Positions 34,742-43,192 of a DNA stretch of 64,000 nt are shown one piece after another (within the stretch, counting starts at the first letter, position 1; each line of letters opens with the position of its first letter). The notes under the pieces are model-generated. The model ran no database searches and had not been told where the DNA came from. It saw only the letters and a program-made list of their open reading frames with translations. Made by a program: the position numbers and the translations under genes. The stretch is taken from positions 44,370 through 108,369 of the forward strand of contig CALXYL010000005.1 in NCBI GenBank assembly GCA_944392985.1, given 5' to 3'. Origin of the DNA: an uncultured Spirochaetaceae bacterium (GTDB lineage: Bacteria > Spirochaetota > Spirochaetia > Sphaerochaetales > Sphaerochaetaceae).

Positions 34742-35858
34742 TACCTATCTCCCTGATGATCCTTATCAGATTCTCTGCATCATCCTCTGTCGTGCTGTTT
34801 GACAGCGATATCCTGACAGCGTTCCTTGCCTTATCAGGACGAACACCCATCGCGATGAGGATCTTCTCTCCTTCACCTTTTGAATTGTTGGAGCAGGCGG
34901 ATCCTGATGATACGGAGACACCTCTGTCCGAGAGCATCCTCGTGTACACCTGCGATGGAAGCGGTCCCGAATAGGAGAGGATGTATGGCGATGACATCTC
35001 TGGCGATATGATCTGGAATCCCAGATCCGAGACAGCGCTTGCTATCCTCTCCTTCAGCGCAGCGGCTCTCAGGTTCTTCTCCTCACGCCCGACAAGCCAT
35101 TCCTCCACAGCCACGCGGAGCGCTGAGATCGCGGGGAGGTTCTCCGTACCTCCTCTTTTGCCTTTCTCCTGGCCGCCTGCGGGGGCAAGCGGACGGAAAG
35201 CGGCACTGTTCTCAAGATACAGCATCCCGATGCCGCGAGGGCCGTTTATCTTGTGTCCTGAGAACGATGCCCCGTCTATTCCGATATCCTCTATCCGGTA
35301 ATCGATCTTCCCGAGTGCCTGGACTGAATCGGCGAAGAAGAATATCCGCCGCTTTCCTTCCTTCTCATATTCCCTGACCGTCCTTACCAGCTTGTCGATC
35401 GGCTCGATGGCCCCGGTGACGTTATTGACGGCCATGATCGCAACGAGCTTTGTCTCTGGGGTGAGGGCTGCCCTGAGCTCTTCTGGATCGACAAAGCCAT
35501 TCCTTGCCCTCAGCTCAGTCGTCCTCCATCCATGCTGGCGGAGCACCGGAAGCCATGATGAAACCGCTTCATGCTCTATCTTCGAGATTATGATATGCCC
35601 CGGAGTCGTAAAGAGCAGTGATGACATGACAGCGGCGATTGATTCAGTTGCGCCGGATGTGAAGAACAGCTGATTGCCATTTATCCCCATCAGAGAGGCA
35701 ATGCATTCCCTCTCTTCCTCCAGCTTTTTCTTCGCCTCAATTCCTATGCGATGGACAGAGGATGGGTTTCCATAGAACCGTGATGATGCCTCTGCGTAGG
35801 CAGCGAGTGCCCTTTCTGAGAGCTTCGTTGTCGCGGCATTGTCGAAGTAGAGATCCAT
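34731..35858 (-). CDS. cysteine desulfurase (NifS/IscS family)
   Basis: This 375-residue PLP enzyme removes sulfur from cysteine. It has YFDNAATTKLS at the start, the PLP-lysine segment SFSGHKINGPRGIGMLY, and the catalytic cysteine in SSGSACSN. Pairing with thiI points to tRNA thiolation, though iron-sulfur cluster assembly is also possible. The start is set at 35858 rather than 35864: there is no Shine-Dalgarno, and a TTGCAA-17-TCTAAT promoter places the transcript start about two bases before 35858. Confidence 0.92.
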   Translation of the reverse strand: MDLYFDNAATTKLSERALAAYAEASSRFYGNPSSVHRIGIEAKKKLEEERECIASLMGINGNQLFFTSGATESIAAVMSSLLFTTPGHIIISKIEHEAVSSWLPVLRQHGWRTTELRARNGFVDPEELRAALTPETKLVAIMAVNNVTGAIEPIDKLVRTVREYEKEGKRRIFFFADSVQALGKIDYRIEDIGIDGASFSGHKINGPRGIGMLYLENSAAFRPLAPAGGQEKGKRGGTENLPAISALRVAVEEWLVGREEKNLRAAALKERIASAVSDLGFQIISPEMSSPYILSYSGPLPSQVYTRMLSDRGVSVSSGSACSNNSKGEGEKILIAMGVRPDKARNAVRISLSNSTTEDDAENLIRIIREIGNGR

Positions 35859-35866
35859 GGTCATAG

Positions 35867-35895
35867 ATTAGACAGATATTCACCTTATTTTGCAA
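35867..35895 (-). promoter_or_regulatory. promoter of nifS-thiI, near-leaderless
   Basis: On the minus strand TTGCAA (35890-35895), 17 bases, TCTAAT (35867-35872). The expected transcript start lies about two bases before ATG 35858. It overlaps the divergent aroB promoter. Confidence 0.5.
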
Positions 35896-35907
35896 GGCGG
35901 TTATCAT
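35879..35907 (+). promoter_or_regulatory. promoter abutting the aroB start (leaderless)
   Basis: TTCACC (35879-35884), 17 bases, TATCAT (35902-35907), then six bases and ATG 35914. No Shine-Dalgarno sequence. Confidence 0.55.
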
Positions 35908-35913
35908 CATGGC

Positions 35914-36966
35914 ATGGACAGCCTTTTTTCAGTACCGCTAAAGGATGGTATCGTGACTTCTGTCGATCTGTCACGCTCCCTCGATGATCTGTCAGAGACC
36001 ATAGTGCAGTATGGCCAGAACGTGTTGTGCGTCGCGGATACGAACTCTGCGCGCTATCTGCCTTCCGGCGTGAACCATCTTGTCCTGCCTCCGGGAGAGA
36101 CTGAGAAGCAGTGGCAGTCAATAGACAGGATCCTCTCCGCCGCGCTCTCCTATGGCATGGCGCGTGATGGTGTATTCATCGCGGTCGGTGGTGGTGTCAT
36201 CCTCGACATGACAGCCTTCGCCGCTTCCATCTACATGAGAGGAGCGCGATGCGTTCTGGTGCCGACAACGCTCCTTTCAGCCGTTGATGCTACGCTTGGC
36301 GGCAAAACCGGTATCGATTACGGCGGAGGGAAGAACCTTGTAGGTACATTCTATCCCGCAGAGCGTGTCGTAATCGCGCCTCAGACACTCCTTTCGCTGC
36401 CTGAAAGGGAGTACAGATGTGGACTTGGGGAAGTCGTGAAGCATGCTTTCCTCTCTTCTGACAGGACACTCTTCGGTTTTCTGGAGCGCGAGCATGATGC
36501 CGTCCTTGCCCGCTCAGAGGAGGCGATGACGGAGATGATCAGGCTCTCCCTTGGCGTGAAGATCAGCTATATTACCCGTGATCCCGAGGAGAGGAAGGGA
36601 ATCAGGAGCGCGCTGAACCTCGGACATACCTTCGGCCATGCGCTTGAGGCGATCAGGGGATTCTCCATTTCCCATGGCGAAGGGGTTGCGTGGGGTGTCG
36701 GAAGGGCATTCGATGCAGGGGTTGCAATAGGCATCACCGACCCGGGATACGCGGCACAGGCGCGGAGCCTGATGGATCTCTATGGTTTTGACAGCACCCG
36801 CTGCATAGTTTCAGATGAGTTTCCTGCGTTCTCACTGGCAATCGGCAAGGACAAGAAGAAGAAAGGCGGTGAGGTACGCTTCGTGCTTATGGCAGGGCAG
36901 GGGGAACCTGTGCTGATGCCGCTTCCGGATGATGCAGTGCGGAAAGCTGTTGTGGAGAATGGATGA
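35914..36966 (+). CDS. aroB: 3-dehydroquinate synthase
   Basis: This 350-residue enzyme catalyses the second step of the shikimate pathway. It has the NAD-site GGGVILDMTAFAASIYMRG, the substrate segment TTLLSAVDATLGGKTGID, GGGKNLVGTFYPA, and zinc ligands in GEVVKHA, NLGHTFGHA and SHGEGVAWG. The start is placed at 35914 because a -10 box lies six bases upstream and the protein alignment begins there. The next gene overlaps its stop by 4 bp. Confidence 0.94.
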   Translation: MDSLFSVPLKDGIVTSVDLSRSLDDLSETIVQYGQNVLCVADTNSARYLPSGVNHLVLPPGETEKQWQSIDRILSAALSYGMARDGVFIAVGGGVILDMTAFAASIYMRGARCVLVPTTLLSAVDATLGGKTGIDYGGGKNLVGTFYPAERVVIAPQTLLSLPEREYRCGLGEVVKHAFLSSDRTLFGFLEREHDAVLARSEEAMTEMIRLSLGVKISYITRDPEERKGIRSALNLGHTFGHALEAIRGFSISHGEGVAWGVGRAFDAGVAIGITDPGYAAQARSLMDLYGFDSTRCIVSDEFPAFSLAIGKDKKKKGGEVRFVLMAGQGEPVLMPLPDDAVRKAVVENG

Positions 36967-37787
36967 TGCTGAGGATAACCGTTCTGCTTGAGAACCATCT
37001 CTCGTCAAACAGATCCCTTTCAGCTGCCCATGGGCTTAGCCTCCTTGTCGAGGATGGCAGGAGCAGGGTTCTTTTCGACTGCGGTCCCGATGATCATTTC
37101 ATGAGGAATGCCCATAGGCTTGGAATCGATCTCTCAGCGCTGGATGCTGCTGTGATCAGTCATTCTCACTATGACCATGCCGGTGGGATGCGTGATTTCA
37201 TCGAAGCGGGGTACAGACCTGGCTGCATCGCAGTCGGCACGGGCTTTTCCGATCGGAAGCTCTCTAGGCATGGATCTGCGTATGCAGACCTCTCCGCTGG
37301 ATGGGATGAGGCATTCGCATCTTCAGCGGGTATTCCTGTAATCCAGGTGGGGAAGGATATGGATATCGCTCCTTCAATGAGGATCGTGACGGGCTTTGGG
37401 AAAGGAAATGGCTTTGAGGTGATACCTGAACGCTTTGTGAAGGAAACCGATGGCGGCATCATTGCAGACATGTTCAACGATGAGATTGCGCTCCTTGTCC
37501 AGAGCAGCAAGGGAAATGTGCTCATCGTTGGCTGCTCCCATCCGGGAATCGTCGGGATAGTCGAGACGGTAAAGGAACGCTATGGCAGCATCCATGCCCT
37601 GATCGGAGGCACCCACCTTGCAGAGTGCTCTCCTAAGAGGATCGGAATGACGCTTGCGGCGCTGGAGGAGAGCGGGATAGCCCTCTTCGGGCTCTGCCAT
37701 TGCACCGGCAATCCCGCTCTGGAGGAAGCGGAAAGACGGGGCATCCCTGTTACCGATCTCGGTTGCGGGGACACCATCATCATCTAA
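36963..37787 (+). CDS. metallo-beta-lactamase-fold hydrolase (COG1237-like)
   Basis: This 274-residue protein carries the metal site HSHYDHAGG (His67, His69, Asp71, His72), a further GCSHPGI and the late GGTHLAEC and LCHCTG histidines. The pattern fits the COG1237 subfamily related to archaeal pterin-side enzymes. The actual substrate is unknown. Its ATG overlaps the aroB stop (ATGA), so it is co-expressed with aroB. Its end overlaps the converging helicase gene by 4 bp. Confidence 0.85.
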   Translation: MMLRITVLLENHLSSNRSLSAAHGLSLLVEDGRSRVLFDCGPDDHFMRNAHRLGIDLSALDAAVISHSHYDHAGGMRDFIEAGYRPGCIAVGTGFSDRKLSRHGSAYADLSAGWDEAFASSAGIPVIQVGKDMDIAPSMRIVTGFGKGNGFEVIPERFVKETDGGIIADMFNDEIALLVQSSKGNVLIVGCSHPGIVGIVETVKERYGSIHALIGGTHLAECSPKRIGMTLAALEESGIALFGLCHCTGNPALEEAERRGIPVTDLGCGDTIII

Positions 37788-40222
37788 TCATCCATATCCA
37801 GTGCGCTTGTGATCTTCTGCTGCAGTGCGAGGATCCTCTCCCTGAGCTTCATCTGCTTCTTTGGTATGCGGTCAATCATTGTTGAGAGCGCAAACAGTGT
37901 CTCCTTCGCAGCCGCCCCGATGCTCGGCATGGGGGAGAGGGAGTACCTGCCTCCTCTGTCCACGATGGCAAGATAGGAGAATTCCTTCTTCCCTGATACG
38001 AAAGGCTGGAACGCTGAATCGATGAGTGCCCCGATTTCCCCGTACTGCCTTCCCGCAGGATCGAACCGTCCCTTCATCTTGTTTCGCTTCGGGCTCTGGA
38101 GAAGCGGAATCAGGCTGAGCTCCTTGTCGATACGAGCCGCCTTGACCTGCGTCTTGGAAAGGCATTCGCCGCATCGGATGTAGAATTTCACCGATCCAGA
38201 CCGCGTCGACAGCTTCCTCATATCGGAAAGAGGAACCGCGTATGCGATCTTCCCATGCTTTCCGTGGATCTCATACTTCTTCATTTCATCGCGGCTGTCG
38301 ATCGTCATCAGCCTTTCCTTCTTCTTGTCTGCCGGATGCCTGAGAGCTTCAAGGAGCACTGGATCGACAAGCTGTATCCAGTCCTTCCTGAGCGGCGAGA
38401 CCGTACGGGCATACATCTTCGTCGTCTGGACGATCTCACCGGCAAGGATGTACTGCGGAGGAATGGTAAACCACGCGGAACCCGGATGTATGAGAATCCT
38501 GTCGGCTGTCAGGGAGCGGTATGAGAAGCGGTCGATCTTCATGCAGACATACTGCCTGAGGCCGGAAGCAAGGCAGCAGAAGTAGTCAGCGATGGAATGC
38601 CTGTCAGGAATCGGGATACCCATGCCCGAGACAATCGCCTCAAGCTGCTCCTTGATATGGACGATCTCCTCCATTGCCTCGTAGTCGAGGTAGTGGTTCC
38701 TTGCATATGCCTGCTTCTCCTTCTTCCCCTGTATCTTCCTGTACTTGCCGTAGAGCGAGAGCATCGTTGAGAAATCACCATAGATGCTATCGGAAAGCGC
38801 GCGGTGTGCGTCCCGCGCGCGGAGCTCTTCTCCGGGAGGAAGGGTATAAGGTGTCTTTGCGGAAAGGAACGCCACTGCGATGAGCACATCGGATATCACA
38901 TCGGGGTAGTTCATTATCGCCTCGACTATGACACGGGAAAGGCGTGGAAGGAGGGGGAAGATGATCATCATCTCCCCGATCTGCGTAAGATGGTGGTCCT
39001 TCTCGATGGCTCCGATGATCATGAGCGTCTCCTCCGCTGACTGCAGGGCGCTCTTCTTAGGCGGTGTGATGAACGGGAATGAGCTGGTGTTGTAGATCCC
39101 GAGCTCGCTCATCCTGAGGACGACCTCAGCCAGATCGGAGTGGAGTATCTCCTCCTCAGCGTATTCCGGTCTCGTTCGGTAGCTCTCCTCGCTGTACATC
39201 CTGTAGCAGATCCCGGGAGCTGTGCGTCCAGCCCTTCCTTTGCGCTGGTCAGCCGCTGCCCGTGATATAGGCATTGGGAGGAGTGCTGATGTGAAGTTCT
39301 TCTGGTTATAGAAGCTGATCTTCGCCATGCCGGAATCTATGACAGTCCTTATGCCATCAATCGTTATGGATGTCTCGGCGATATTCGTGGCGACAACGAC
39401 CTTCATCCGTCCTTCTTCCGTTGGGATGAATACCCGCTCCTGCTCCTCTTTTGAGAGCCTGCCGTAGAGAGGGTATATCTGGTACACTCCAGATGTGTCC
39501 GAATACTCCAGTTCCTCGATGCAGCGCTTTATCTCTGCTTCCCCTGGAAGGAAGATCAGAACATCCCCTTCATTGTCATCCCAGCTCTTACGGACAAGGG
39601 ATGACACCTTCGCGTAGTAGTAATCCTCCGTCTCCCTGCTCAGGATGGCAGGAACATAGACTGTCTCTACTGGGTACGGGCGGGAATCTATTGAGATGAT
39701 GGGTGCTCCATCGAAGAATGCGGAGAACGATGAAGCGTTGATCGTTGCGCTTGAGATGATGATCCTGAGATCATCCCTCTCCCTTGCTATCTCCTTGAGA
39801 AGTCCCAGGATGAAGTCTATGTTCAGGCTTCTTTCATGGGCTTCATCGACCATTATGACTGAATACCTTGAGAGGGTGCGGTCCTGCTTGACTTCCTGCA
39901 GCAGGATCCCATCCGTCATGATCTTGATCCTTGTGTTCCTGTCGGATGTGTCGGCGAACCTCATCTTATAGGCACAGAGGCTGTCATCGCTTCCAAGCTG
40001 CTTCCTGATGAATCCGCAGACTGAAACTGCCGCGATCCGCCGCGGCTGCGTGATGCCGATGATACCCTTTCTGTCGTATCCGGCTTCCTTGAGGATCAGC
40101 GGGATCTGGGTCGTCTTTCCAGATCCCGTGGGGCTCTCCACGATGATTGTCCTGTTCGCTTCAAGCCCCTTCAGTATCTCATCCCTGTGCCTATAGACAG
40201 GTAGATCCCTGAATGCGATCAA
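37784..40222 (-). CDS. hrpA: DEAH-box RNA helicase, HrpA-like
   Basis: This 812-residue helicase has motif I GSGKTTQIPL, motif II DEAH (VDEAHERSLNID), motif III SATIN and motif VI RKGRAGRTAPG, followed by a helicase-associated helical domain and OB-like C-terminus. It is shorter than E. coli HrpA (1300 residues). I prefer the TTG at 40222, which has GGGAGGG nine bases upstream and overlaps the hisS stop (TTGA). The ATG at 40246 is possible but lacks a good ribosome site. The substrate RNA is unknown. Confidence 0.9.
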   Translation of the reverse strand: MIAFRDLPVYRHRDEILKGLEANRTIIVESPTGSGKTTQIPLILKEAGYDRKGIIGITQPRRIAAVSVCGFIRKQLGSDDSLCAYKMRFADTSDRNTRIKIMTDGILLQEVKQDRTLSRYSVIMVDEAHERSLNIDFILGLLKEIARERDDLRIIISSATINASSFSAFFDGAPIISIDSRPYPVETVYVPAILSRETEDYYYAKVSSLVRKSWDDNEGDVLIFLPGEAEIKRCIEELEYSDTSGVYQIYPLYGRLSKEEQERVFIPTEEGRMKVVVATNIAETSITIDGIRTVIDSGMAKISFYNQKNFTSALLPMPISRAAADQRKGRAGRTAPGICYRMYSEESYRTRPEYAEEEILHSDLAEVVLRMSELGIYNTSSFPFITPPKKSALQSAEETLMIIGAIEKDHHLTQIGEMMIIFPLLPRLSRVIVEAIMNYPDVISDVLIAVAFLSAKTPYTLPPGEELRARDAHRALSDSIYGDFSTMLSLYGKYRKIQGKKEKQAYARNHYLDYEAMEEIVHIKEQLEAIVSGMGIPIPDRHSIADYFCCLASGLRQYVCMKIDRFSYRSLTADRILIHPGSAWFTIPPQYILAGEIVQTTKMYARTVSPLRKDWIQLVDPVLLEALRHPADKKKERLMTIDSRDEMKKYEIHGKHGKIAYAVPLSDMRKLSTRSGSVKFYIRCGECLSKTQVKAARIDKELSLIPLLQSPKRNKMKGRFDPAGRQYGEIGALIDSAFQPFVSGKKEFSYLAIVDRGGRYSLSPMPSIGAAAKETLFALSTMIDRIPKKQMKLRERILALQQKITSALDMDD

Positions 40223-41505
40223 TGGCGGCTTCCCTCCCTGATCCATGCAGCCGCGCCTTCATAGGGGTGCGTTTCCCTTGTCCTCAGATCCTTGACGGTT
40301 ATCTCATCTCCTGCTGTCAGCATATAGGGGATCGAGTTGAGTTCAGCATATGCATAGATCTTCTTCATCTTCGCATCCGGGATGAGGTACATCGCAGTCC
40401 TTATTCCCTCTGCTCTGAGGCTCTGTGCTATCCTTGCGGCCTCCGTTTCCCGTCCCGGGACAGGAACAATGAGGACATCTGCAGATGAAGTGGACTTCAG
40501 AAGCGGGCTTCCAAGCTCCTCAAGCGCTGCAAGGAGCCTGTCGAGACCTATCGATGAGCCAACTCCCGGAAGCTGTTCCTTCATATAAAGCGATGCCAGG
40601 TTGTTGTAGCGTCCGCCGGAGCAGACAGAGCCGATGGACGGCAGATCGGTGAGGAATGTCTCATACACGATGCCGGTGTAGTAATCAAGGCCGCGGGTGA
40701 TGGAGGGATCAAGGACGAACGACTCTTCGATCCCGAGTTCTGAGAGCATGGAATAGATCTCCCTCATGCGCTTTGAGGATTCTGTCCCGCCTCCGCAGAG
40801 CGCTTCCAGCTTTCCAAGCGTTTCAAGGAATCCGGATCCTTCGCCTGCGGTGATGTATTCCATGATCCTCCCGGCTTTCTCTTCAGATGAAGTGATGGCA
40901 CAGAGCTGCGCCATGACCTCATCGCTGCCGATCTTCCTCAGCTTGTCGACGGTCCTGAGCACATCGATGCTCCTGTCGCCAAGCGAAAGAGTGGTGAGGA
41001 AATCACTGAAGAGCCCCCTGTGTGACACCCTGAATGAATAGCGTTCTATTCCAAGGGCGGCGAATGAGGAGTGCATCATCGAGAGGATCTCCGCATCGGA
41101 AAGTGCATTGTCAGCACCCACAAGATCGAAGTCACACTGCATGAACTCCCTGTAGCGTCCTTTCTGCGGATTCTCGCCGCGCCATACCTTTGAGATATGA
41201 TAACGCCTGAAAGGAACTCCCACCTCGCTGCTGTGGGCTGCCATGAATCTGGCAAATGGGACTGTCAGGTCAAAGCGCATCGCGACATCCCTTCCTCCAT
41301 TGTCATGGAATCGGAATATCTGCTTATCCGTCTCCCCGCCGCCTTTTCCAAGGAGGACATCCGTATATTCAAGCACCGGGGTATCGATAGGCGCGAAGCC
41401 GTATGAGGCGAATACATCCTCAAGAACCCTGATGATTCTTCTCTTCGGCAGCTCATCCTTCGGAAGGCTGTCCCTGAATCCTTTGAGAATAACTGGATCG
41501 ATCAT
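40219..41505 (-). CDS. hisS: histidyl-tRNA synthetase
   Basis: This 428-residue class II synthetase charges tRNA-His. Evidence: GFRDSLP at the N-terminus, YGFAPIDTPVLEYTDVL, motif 2 (YHISKVWRGENPQKGRYREFMQCDFD), the histidine A loop RGLDYYTGIVYE and SVCSGGRYNNL, and a C-terminal anticodon-binding domain. The start at 41505 is where similarity begins, and a TATCAT box lies exactly six bases upstream with no Shine-Dalgarno. hrpA follows with overlap. Confidence 0.96.
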   Translation of the reverse strand: MIDPVILKGFRDSLPKDELPKRRIIRVLEDVFASYGFAPIDTPVLEYTDVLLGKGGGETDKQIFRFHDNGGRDVAMRFDLTVPFARFMAAHSSEVGVPFRRYHISKVWRGENPQKGRYREFMQCDFDLVGADNALSDAEILSMMHSSFAALGIERYSFRVSHRGLFSDFLTTLSLGDRSIDVLRTVDKLRKIGSDEVMAQLCAITSSEEKAGRIMEYITAGEGSGFLETLGKLEALCGGGTESSKRMREIYSMLSELGIEESFVLDPSITRGLDYYTGIVYETFLTDLPSIGSVCSGGRYNNLASLYMKEQLPGVGSSIGLDRLLAALEELGSPLLKSTSSADVLIVPVPGRETEAARIAQSLRAEGIRTAMYLIPDAKMKKIYAYAELNSIPYMLTAGDEITVKDLRTRETHPYEGAAAWIREGSRH

Positions 41506-41511
41506 GCGATG

Positions 41512-41540
41512 ATGATACCATGAAGGGAGGATCTTGTCCG
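41512..41540 (-). promoter_or_regulatory. promoter abutting the hisS start (leaderless)
   Basis: On the minus strand CGGACA (41535-41540), 17 bases, TATCAT (41512-41517), then six bases and ATG 41505. It is back to back with the promoter of the desulfoferrodoxin-like gene. Confidence 0.6.
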
Positions 41541-41558
41541 CACTCTCCTGATGCGGTG

Positions 41559-41564
41559 TATCAT
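41559..41564 (+). promoter_or_regulatory. -10 box abutting the desulfoferrodoxin-like start (leaderless)
   Basis: TATCAT followed by exactly six bases and ATG 41571; no Shine-Dalgarno. TTGTCC at 41534-41539 could be a -35 with long spacing (19). Confidence 0.55.
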
Positions 41565-41570
41565 CGGGGT

Positions 41571-41915
41571 ATGAAAGGGTATTCATACTTTTTATGTCCG
41601 GAATGCGGTTCAGTCACAGTCTCCTCCTCTCCGGTTTCAGTTGCCTGCTGCGGATCACCTCGTCAGCCGCTTGTGATCGAGGAAGGGGGAAGCGATGCAT
41701 TCAGCATCAGGACCGATGGAGATGAGCTTGTGATCTCTATCTGCCATCCGATGACGAAGGACTTCTATATACCGTTCATCGCGCTTGAAGGCTGGAACGG
41801 TGTGATTGTGAGAAAACTCTATCCTGAGTGGGATGCTGACGTGATCATTCCCCGCCAGAAGGGGCGGCTTGTCTGGGCCTTTTCATCAGGCCGGGCATTC
41901 TCAGAGAAGGTCTAA
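41571..41915 (+). CDS. desulfoferrodoxin-like protein without the superoxide reductase iron site
   Basis: This 114-residue protein has an N-terminal desulforedoxin-type site Cys9-x2-Cys12-x13-Cys26-Cys27. The rest follows the superoxide reductase beta-fold (DGDELVISICHPMTKDFYIPFIALEG). In true enzymes the catalytic iron uses four histidines and a cysteine. Here only His59 of HPM remains, the second histidine of that segment is Phe65, and the terminal C-x-x-H segment reads AFSSGRAF. It can probably bind the first metal but not act as superoxide reductase. Confidence 0.78.
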   Translation: MKGYSYFLCPECGSVTVSSSPVSVACCGSPRQPLVIEEGGSDAFSIRTDGDELVISICHPMTKDFYIPFIALEGWNGVIVRKLYPEWDADVIIPRQKGRLVWAFSSGRAFSEKV

Positions 41916-41917
41916 TC

Positions 41918-41945
41918 TTGCTAAAGCTCCGGTTTTTCCTATAAA
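41918..41945 (+). promoter_or_regulatory. promoter of the poly(A) polymerase gene, near-leaderless
   Basis: TTGCTA (41918-41923), 16 bases, TATAAA (41940-41945). GTG 41954 follows after eight bases, so the leader would be about two bases; an alternative hexamer TAAATT (41942-41947) is six bases away. No Shine-Dalgarno sequence. Confidence 0.45.
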
Positions 41946-41953
41946 TTAAGCCT

Positions 41954-43192
41954 GTGTTCATACGGTATAAGAATGACGGGAAGGGGAGAAGCGTTCCTGT
42001 CGCGAAGATATATACGCAGAAGGAGCATCCTGTAACCAACAGCCAGATAGACAAGGATGCGCTTTGGGCGATAAGGAAGATACAGCAGTCGGGCGGCGAG
42101 GCATATATCGTCGGCGGTGCCATACGCGATATACTCCTTGGGCGGAAGCCGAAGGATTTCGATATCGCTACATCCCTATCCCCGCGCCAGGTGCAGAGGA
42201 TGTTCTGGAACGCAAGGATCATCGGGAGGCGCTTCCGCATAGTCCATCTCTTCTTCAGCGGCAAGATCATCGAGGTGACGACATTCCGCTCCGATGAGGA
42301 GAACTTCGAGGATGGCCGCAACAATGTATTCGGAACGATAGAGCAGGATGCGAAGAGGCGTGATTTCTCCATCAACAGCCTCTACTACAATCCTGCAAAC
42401 GGACATCTGATTGATTTCAACGACGCGCTGCCGGACTTCCGCCGCCGTGTCATCCGTTCCCTTATACCGCTTTCATATACCTTCACAGAGGATCCTGTGA
42501 GGATGATCAGGGCTCTGAAATACCAGGCTACGACGGGATTTGAGCTGAAGCGCGATGTGAGGAAGGCGATCAAGCGCAATGCTGAGTGCATCGCCTCATG
42601 CTCGACGTCAAGGCTTACGGAGGAAGTGTCAAAGATACTCTCTTCCGGATCCTCCTATGAGATCATGATGAATCTCAGGAAGTATGGACTGCTTTCATTC
42701 ATCCTTCCCTGCTGGTCGATGTACTCAGGAATCAGCGCGATCCGCGAGTCCCTTGAGGCTCTTGACAGGAAGACGATGGAGAGCAAGGAGAGCGGGGAGG
42801 CTGTCGGGAAGGAGGAGATGATCTACGCGATGATCAAGCCGCTGCTTGTATTCGAGAATCCTTCATCGATGACTCCAGATGAGCTTTTCCATGAAGCGTT
42901 CAGACAGGCCAAGATCCTTGTTTCGCCGATGACACCACCGAATTATGAGATGGAGAAGGCAATAGACCTCATCCTTTCAGATATGGATGTGAAGCGCGTC
43001 AGGGCAAGGCGATCAGCAGAGGCAAGGGCACCAAGGAAGAAGCCGAACAACCTCGGAAGGAAGAGGGCTGCGGCGGAGGAGCTTGCAGTAGTCCCATCCT
43101 CAAAGCGCAGGAAACGCAGGAAGAAGGGCAAGGGAGACAGGATACCTGTCCCTGAGGCTCCGAAGACGCTTGCAGAGGAGCACGACCTCTAG
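41954..43192 (+). CDS. pcnB: poly(A) polymerase (PcnB-type nucleotidyltransferase)
   Basis: This 412-residue protein has the class II nucleotidyltransferase core GEAYIVGGAIRDILLG and KDFDIATS (metal acids), RRDFSINSLYYNP, and RMIRALKYQATTGF. It lacks an HD domain and ends with a basic tail rich in Arg/Lys (about 345-400: KRVRARRSAEARAPRKK, SSKRRKRRKKGKG), as in PcnB. That contrasts with the cca-type gene at 18625-19983. The start is GTG 41954. It converges on the next gene with a 4 bp overlap. Confidence 0.88.
   Translation: MFIRYKNDGKGRSVPVAKIYTQKEHPVTNSQIDKDALWAIRKIQQSGGEAYIVGGAIRDILLGRKPKDFDIATSLSPRQVQRMFWNARIIGRRFRIVHLFFSGKIIEVTTFRSDEENFEDGRNNVFGTIEQDAKRRDFSINSLYYNPANGHLIDFNDALPDFRRRVIRSLIPLSYTFTEDPVRMIRALKYQATTGFELKRDVRKAIKRNAECIASCSTSRLTEEVSKILSSGSSYEIMMNLRKYGLLSFILPCWSMYSGISAIRESLEALDRKTMESKESGEAVGKEEMIYAMIKPLLVFENPSSMTPDELFHEAFRQAKILVSPMTPPNYEMEKAIDLILSDMDVKRVRARRSAEARAPRKKPNNLGRKRAAAEELAVVPSSKRRKRRKKGKGDRIPVPEAPKTLAEEHDL

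Noticed and set aside
40223..40246. ATG 40246 as the hrpA start
   Set aside because: TTG 40222 has a strong ribosome site and a stop-start overlap with hisS; the extra eight codons overlap hisS without a good site.
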